Part shown: positions 61,001-64,000 of the stretch, piece after piece
Layout: every line of letters begins with the position of its first letter
How positions within the stretch are numbered: the stretch's first letter is position 1
Assembly: GCF_018596315.1 (NCBI RefSeq)
Contig: NZ_JAHEAG010000002.1
Location: forward strand, 248,001 to 312,000
DNA from: Bradyrhizobium sp. SRL28
GTDB taxonomy: Bacteria > Pseudomonadota > Alphaproteobacteria > Rhizobiales > Xanthobacteraceae
Length of the DNA: 64,000 bases
Direction of reading: 5' to 3'
Made by a program: the position numbers and the translations under genes
Notes under the pieces: model-generated
Databases searched by the model: none
What the model was told of the DNA's origin: nothing
Seen by the model: the letters and a program-made list of their open reading frames with translations, nothing else

Positions 61001-61721
61001 CGCCGCATATCGGGTGTTCGGCTCCAAACCCGGCGCCTATGGTGCCGGCCTGCAGGCTCTGATGGACGAGGGTGGCTGGAGCAATCGTGGCGACCTGGCC
61101 GATGTCTATCTCGATTGGGGCGGCTTCGCCTATGGCAGCGGCACCGAAGGCGAGGGCGCGCGGAACGATTTCGCCGAGCGCCTCAAGGGCGTTGATCTGG
61201 TCGCGCAGACCCAGGACAACCGAGAGCACGACATCCTGGATTCCGACGACTATTATCAGTTCATGGGCGGTCTGGCGGCGACCGTGCAGACCCTGCGGGG
61301 GCGGGCACCGCGTGTTGCCCATATCGATACCTCGCGGCCGGAAGCGCCGCTGTCGCGGCCGCTCAGCCACGAAATCTCGCGGGTGGTACGCGGCCGGGCC
61401 GCCAATCCGAAATGGATCGCCGGCGTAATGCGCCATGGGTATAAGGGCGCATTCGAGATTGCGGCAACCGTGGATTATCTATTCGGCTTTGCGGCCTCGA
61501 CCGATGCTGTCTCCAACCATCACTTCGATCAACTGTTCGCTTCCTATCTGGAAGATGAGCGCGTACGAGACTTTATGCAAACCGCCAACCCGGCGGCGCT
61601 ACGCGAGACTGCGGATCGCTTTGCCGAGGCGATCCGGCGGGGACTTTGGACCCCGCGCTCCAATCGCGCCGCTGACCTGATCGCCGAACTCTTGCCGACC
61701 GCGCAGAAGGAAATCGCATGA
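58011..61721 (+). CDS. cobN: Cobaltochelatase subunit CobN
   Basis: A 1236-residue protein, the normal size for aerobic-pathway CobN. Landmarks include GGESYWPHGVE near residue 90, VVHLGKHGNLEWLPGKSTGLS near 540, and SDDYYQFMGGLAATV near 1080. With CobS and CobT (not in this window) it inserts Co2+ into hydrogenobyrinic acid a,c-diamide using ATP. Its presence indicates the late-cobalt, oxygen-dependent B12 route. Stop overlaps cobO (ATGA). Confidence 0.97.
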   Translation: MHLKLDSSGSIDDGDVARDLGQEPADIVVLSAADSDLAAFGAAYATLAGDFPSVRLTNLLALGHPASVDLYVERTLREAKIVVLRMLGGESYWPHGVESLRSDALRRGALFACIPGEMDWNAALAARGTLGSDKTHALWRYCSEGGVENAELALRFAAHLIGHGEAPPRARPMPSAGFWRDEPADNERPNAIVIFYRALVAGGDTAGIDALRVALLARGLNAVCLFVTSLKNERLAAFLRAALSAYPPDIIINATAFATATANDDAGILSISDCPILQVAQAGISRASWEGSSRGLNPRDLAMHVVLPEVDGRIFANAIAFKERGESLVGFAPMTFQPVADRVDAAADLALAWVRLRRGAPPARRVALVLANYPNRDGRLANGVGLDTPQSLIDVLAAMRGEGYLTGEAPDDAAAMMDLLQEGPTNAIEGRASRSGGVSWPLANYAAAFATLPENVQRAVESRWGKPQQDPHVVADEFRLGLHRFGNVVVGVQPARGYNIDPKSTYHDPDLVPPHHYLAFYLWLRREFDLHAVVHLGKHGNLEWLPGKSTGLSADCLPDAVLGPLPHLYPFIVNDPGEGIQAKRRASAVIIDHLTPPMTRAELHDDLARLETLVDEYALAADLDPKRATVLAEDILSLARAQRLDADVNVTRDTPTNDALRALDAHLCDLKEMQIRDGLHVFGRVPADAQRNDLIVSIARLPRSDLKAQDASLHRALALDLGLGEFDPLTRDLAADFEGPRPAILARASTAAWRTAGDAVERIEWLALQLVAGLQPCNGAWSRTREVLDWIDAKLRPVIDACGAAEISAFLRGLDGRFVRPGPSGAPTRGRPDVLPTGRNFFAVDVRAVPTPSAWRIGQLAAERLVEAYWQEAGEWPRAIALSAWGTANMRTGGDDVAQALALIGARPLWEETSGRVTGFAITPLSELKRPRVDVTFRVSGLFRDAFPTQMDIIGSAVNAIAMLDEPDDANPIAANVRIRRKVLEADGMDGEAAQRRAAYRVFGSKPGAYGAGLQALMDEGGWSNRGDLADVYLDWGGFAYGSGTEGEGARNDFAERLKGVDLVAQTQDNREHDILDSDDYYQFMGGLAATVQTLRGRAPRVAHIDTSRPEAPLSRPLSHEISRVVRGRAANPKWIAGVMRHGYKGAFEIAATVDYLFGFAASTDAVSNHHFDQLFASYLEDERVRDFMQTANPAALRETADRFAEAIRRGLWTPRSNRAADLIAELLPTAQKEIA

Positions 61722-62350
61722 CCACGAGCCCGACTGAATCAGATGAAGCCGAGAATGAACGGCACCGGGAGAAGGCGCGAAAGCACAAGGCGGCGCGCGA
61801 CAAGATCATGGCGACCAAGATTGGCGAGAAGGGGCTCCTGATCGTCAACACGGGCACCGGCAAGGGCAAGACGTCGGCCGCGCTCGGTATGGTGTTTCGG
61901 CACATCGGACATGGCTATCCCGTGGCAGTCGTGCAGTTCACCAAATCGCCGGCGTGGGACACCGGCGAGGCGAAGGTGCTGGCGAAATTCCCGGAGCTGG
62001 TGACCCTGCACATCATGGGAGAAGGCTTCACCTGGGAAACCCAGGATCGCGAGCGCGACATCGCCGCCGCCACCAAGGGCTGGGAACGTGCCAAGGAGCT
62101 TATCCGTGACGGCCGCCACCGTATGGTGCTGCTCGACGAACTCAACATCGTGCTGCGCTACGATTACCTCGACCTCAACGACGTCCTGACGTTCCTGCGC
62201 GAGGAAAAACCCGCCGACAAGCACGTCGTCATCACCGGCCGTAATGCCAAGCCGGAACTGATCGAGATGGCCGATCTCGTCACCGAAATGACACTGGTGA
62301 AGCATCCGTTCCGTGCCGGCGTAAAAGGTCAGAAGGGTATCGAATTCTGA
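61718..62350 (+). CDS. cobO: Cob(I)yrinic acid a,c-diamide adenosyltransferase
   Basis: A 210-residue CobA/CobO-type enzyme. Polar N-terminus, P-loop [19 protein letters not shown] (about 36-54), [29 protein letters not shown]. It transfers the 5'-deoxyadenosyl group from ATP to cob(I)yrinic acid a,c-diamide or related corrinoids. Coupled to cobQ by TGATG. Confidence 0.96.
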   Translation: MTTSPTESDEAENERHREKARKHKAARDKIMATKIGEKGLLIVNTGTGKGKTSAALGMVFRHIGHGYPVAVVQFTKSPAWDTGEAKVLAKFPELVTLHIMGEGFTWETQDRERDIAAATKGWERAKELIRDGRHRMVLLDELNIVLRYDYLDLNDVLTFLREEKPADKHVVITGRNAKPELIEMADLVTEMTLVKHPFRAGVKGQKGIEF

Positions 62351-63837
62351 TGGAGCGGCCGACGCCCGCACTGATGATCCAGGCCACCGGCTCGAATGCC
62401 GGCAAGTCGACGATTGTCGCAGGGCTCGCCCGGGCGCTGGTGCGGCGTGGCCTGAAGGTGGCGCCGTTCAAGCCGCAGAACATGTCGAACAATGCAGCCG
62501 TGGCCATCGAGGGCGGCGAGATCGGCCGCGCGCAGGCGGTGCAGGCGCGGGCGGCGCGGATGCCGCCGAGCGTTCACATGAACCCGGTGCTGCTGAAGCC
62601 GGAGACCGATACTGGCGCGCAAATCATCGTACAGGGCAAGCGTTGGGGCACGCTGCGGGCAAAAAACTATCTGGAAAAGAAGGCGGTCCTGCTGCCGGCG
62701 GTGCTGGAGAGTTTCGGCCTTCTTGCGCAAGATGCCGATATCATCCTGGTGGAAGGCGCCGGCAGCCCGGCGGAGATCAACCTTCGCGCCGGCGATATCG
62801 CTAATATGGGATTTGCCGCAGCAGCCGATGTACCCGTGGTGATGCTCGGGGACATCGATCGCGGCGGCGTTATCGCGAGCCTTGCCGGCACACATCTCGT
62901 TCTGGAGCCGGACGAATTGGCGCGGATCCACGGCTTCATCGTCAACAAGTTTCGCGGCGACGTTGGATTGTTCGCAGAAGGCCTGACGGCGATCACCCGC
63001 CTCACGGGCTGGCCCTCGCTCGGTGTCGTGCCGTGGTTGCCCCAGGCGGCCTGGCTTCCGGCGGAAGATGCCGTCGACCTCGAGCGCGCACATGGATCAT
63101 CGTCCACGCGCGTCATCGCAGTGCCGGTTCTCGCGCGCATCGCCAATTTCGACGATCTCGATCCGCTGGGGATGGAGCCCGGTGTCAAGCTGGTCTTCGT
63201 CAAGCCGGGCGAACCTATTCCTGCCGAATCCGAAATTGTCATTCTTCCCGGCAGCAAGTCCACGATCGGCGATCTCGACTTCTTGCGCGCGCAGGGCTGG
63301 GACACTGACATCAAGGCACATGTACGCCGTGGCGGCCATGTGCTCGGGTTGTGCGGCGGCTATCAAATGCTCGGCCGAACAATAGCCGATCCGGACGGCG
63401 TAGATGGCCGTGCCGGCATGGTCGAAGGCTTGGGCCTGCTCGATATCACGACCGTCATGACCTCAGACAAATCTACCACGCTCGTTAGCGGCAGGCATTG
63501 CGCGACCGGCGCGGCGATCAGGGGCTATGAGATTCATCTTGGCCGCAGCGAAGGTGGCGACTGCGAGCGGCCTCTGCTTGATATCGAGGGCCGTGCCGAT
63601 GGCGCCAGCTCGGCTGACGGCCGGGTGCAGGGAACCTATGTCCATGGCCTGTTTACCGGCGACGCCTTTCGAAAAGCGTGGCTCGGACATTTCGGCATCG
63701 CATCGTCTTTGGCCTATGAGGCTCGCATAGAAGCAGCACTGGACGGGCTCGCCGATCATCTGGAAACGCATCTCGATATCGAGCAAATTCTGAAGATCGC
63801 GCGCAGCCGTCAAACGACCAACGCGAGCACGGCGTAG
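62350..63837 (+). CDS. cobQ: Cobyric acid synthase
   Basis: A 495-residue glutamine-dependent amidotransferase. N-terminal dethiobiotin-synthetase-like ATPase domain ([26 protein letters not shown]), C-terminal GATase domain with the nucleophile in [11 protein letters not shown] and the late His in GTYVHGLF. It amidates positions b, d, e and g of adenosylcobyrinic acid a,c-diamide to give cobyric acid. Its end overlaps the convergent cobD gene by 28 bp. Confidence 0.97.
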   Translation: MERPTPALMIQATGSNAGKSTIVAGLARALVRRGLKVAPFKPQNMSNNAAVAIEGGEIGRAQAVQARAARMPPSVHMNPVLLKPETDTGAQIIVQGKRWGTLRAKNYLEKKAVLLPAVLESFGLLAQDADIILVEGAGSPAEINLRAGDIANMGFAAAADVPVVMLGDIDRGGVIASLAGTHLVLEPDELARIHGFIVNKFRGDVGLFAEGLTAITRLTGWPSLGVVPWLPQAAWLPAEDAVDLERAHGSSSTRVIAVPVLARIANFDDLDPLGMEPGVKLVFVKPGEPIPAESEIVILPGSKSTIGDLDFLRAQGWDTDIKAHVRRGGHVLGLCGGYQMLGRTIADPDGVDGRAGMVEGLGLLDITTVMTSDKSTTLVSGRHCATGAAIRGYEIHLGRSEGGDCERPLLDIEGRADGASSADGRVQGTYVHGLFTGDAFRKAWLGHFGIASSLAYEARIEAALDGLADHLETHLDIEQILKIARSRQTTNASTA

Positions 63838-64000
63838 GCTGCGGCCTCGAGCAAACACGCAGCGACCAGAAGATCGAGCGCGCGGCCGATATCGCTGGGC
63901 AGCGCATCCTTGCGTGCTTCGGCATTGAGAAAAGGATCATCGACGATCCGGTCGCCATACCGGCGTGGCCCGGCGAGGGCCAGGCCAAGCGCGCCGGCTG
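63810..64000 (-). CDS. cobD: Adenosylcobinamide-phosphate synthase CobD/CbiB, 3' end only
   Basis: The last 62 codons are visible; the start lies beyond the window. The C-terminal sequence [37 protein letters not shown] and a closing hydrophobic helix ([20 protein letters not shown]) are typical of CobD/CbiB, the membrane enzyme that attaches the aminopropanol arm to cobyric acid. Convergent with cobQ. Confidence 0.9.
   Translation of the reverse strand, partial: AGALGLALAGPRRYGDRIVDDPFLNAEARKDALPSDIGRALDLLVAACLLEAAAYAVLALVV

Noticed and set aside
1..64000. CRISPR arrays, transposase genes, tRNA or rRNA genes
   Set aside because: None was seen on reading both strands; the repeats found are short operators or dispersed intergenic elements, not regularly spaced arrays. 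A tRNA scan could still find something missed by eye.

Overview
The window reads as a chromosomal segment of a high-GC alphaproteobacterium, most probably Bradyrhizobium or a close relative. The basis is the aerobic-type cobalamin genes (cobN, cobO, cobQ), CbtAB, many Bug/TRAP/Liv-type binding proteins, dispersed rhizobial-type intergenic repeats, and proteins closely resembling BadI and BadH of Rhodopseudomonas. This taxonomic call is inference; no rRNA or tRNA gene is visible.

Layout. (1) 1-3.4 kb: the end of an SDR gene, a GntR regulator, a divergent sulfatase-superfamily hydrolase, and the stump of a lost Tat-exported protein. (2) 3.3-10.7 kb, minus strand: one tight operon for an aromatic ring-hydroxylating dioxygenase (ferredoxin reductase, alpha, beta, SDR, Rieske ferredoxin), followed by a TetR regulator, two extradiol-dioxygenase-like VOC proteins (one without metal ligands) and a second SDR. 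A divergent amidohydrolase and a small unknown gene lie upstream. (3) 12.5-34.5 kb: a large acyl-CoA catabolic region with CoA ligase, three acyl-CoA dehydrogenases, four crotonase-fold proteins, MaoC, SDRs, BadH/BadI-like ring-opening enzymes, BKACE, a CitE-type lyase, a CoA-transferase, an APH-type kinase and solute-binding proteins. A MarR regulator sits inside it. Ten copies of one near-palindrome (consensus TACACTAGTGTA) lie in front of its transcription units, which suggests a single local regulon. (4) 34.9-41.7 kb: hydantoinase/oxoprolinase subunits A and B, a coupled 38-codon frame and a complete TRAP transporter.

(5) 41.8-51.4 kb: a less ordered, accessory-looking stretch. It holds a frameshifted luciferase-like gene, an HU-family protein, a broken GntR gene, a sigma factor with two region-2 domains followed by a membrane anti-sigma candidate, several small exported or membrane proteins, and a secreted caspase-fold protease flanked by dispersed repeats.

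(6) 51.5-64 kb: cobalt/cobalamin block. CbtAB, two cobalamin riboswitches (one before a TonB-dependent receptor, one before a DUF1636-type protein and the cob operon), then cobP, cobW, cobN, cobO, cobQ in tightly coupled order, and the convergent 3' end of cobD.

Functionally, the window combines two carbon-compound catabolic modules (oxygenolytic ring attack, and CoA-thioester beta-oxidation with hydrolytic ring opening), their importers and local regulators, a signalling or stress island, and B12 supply.
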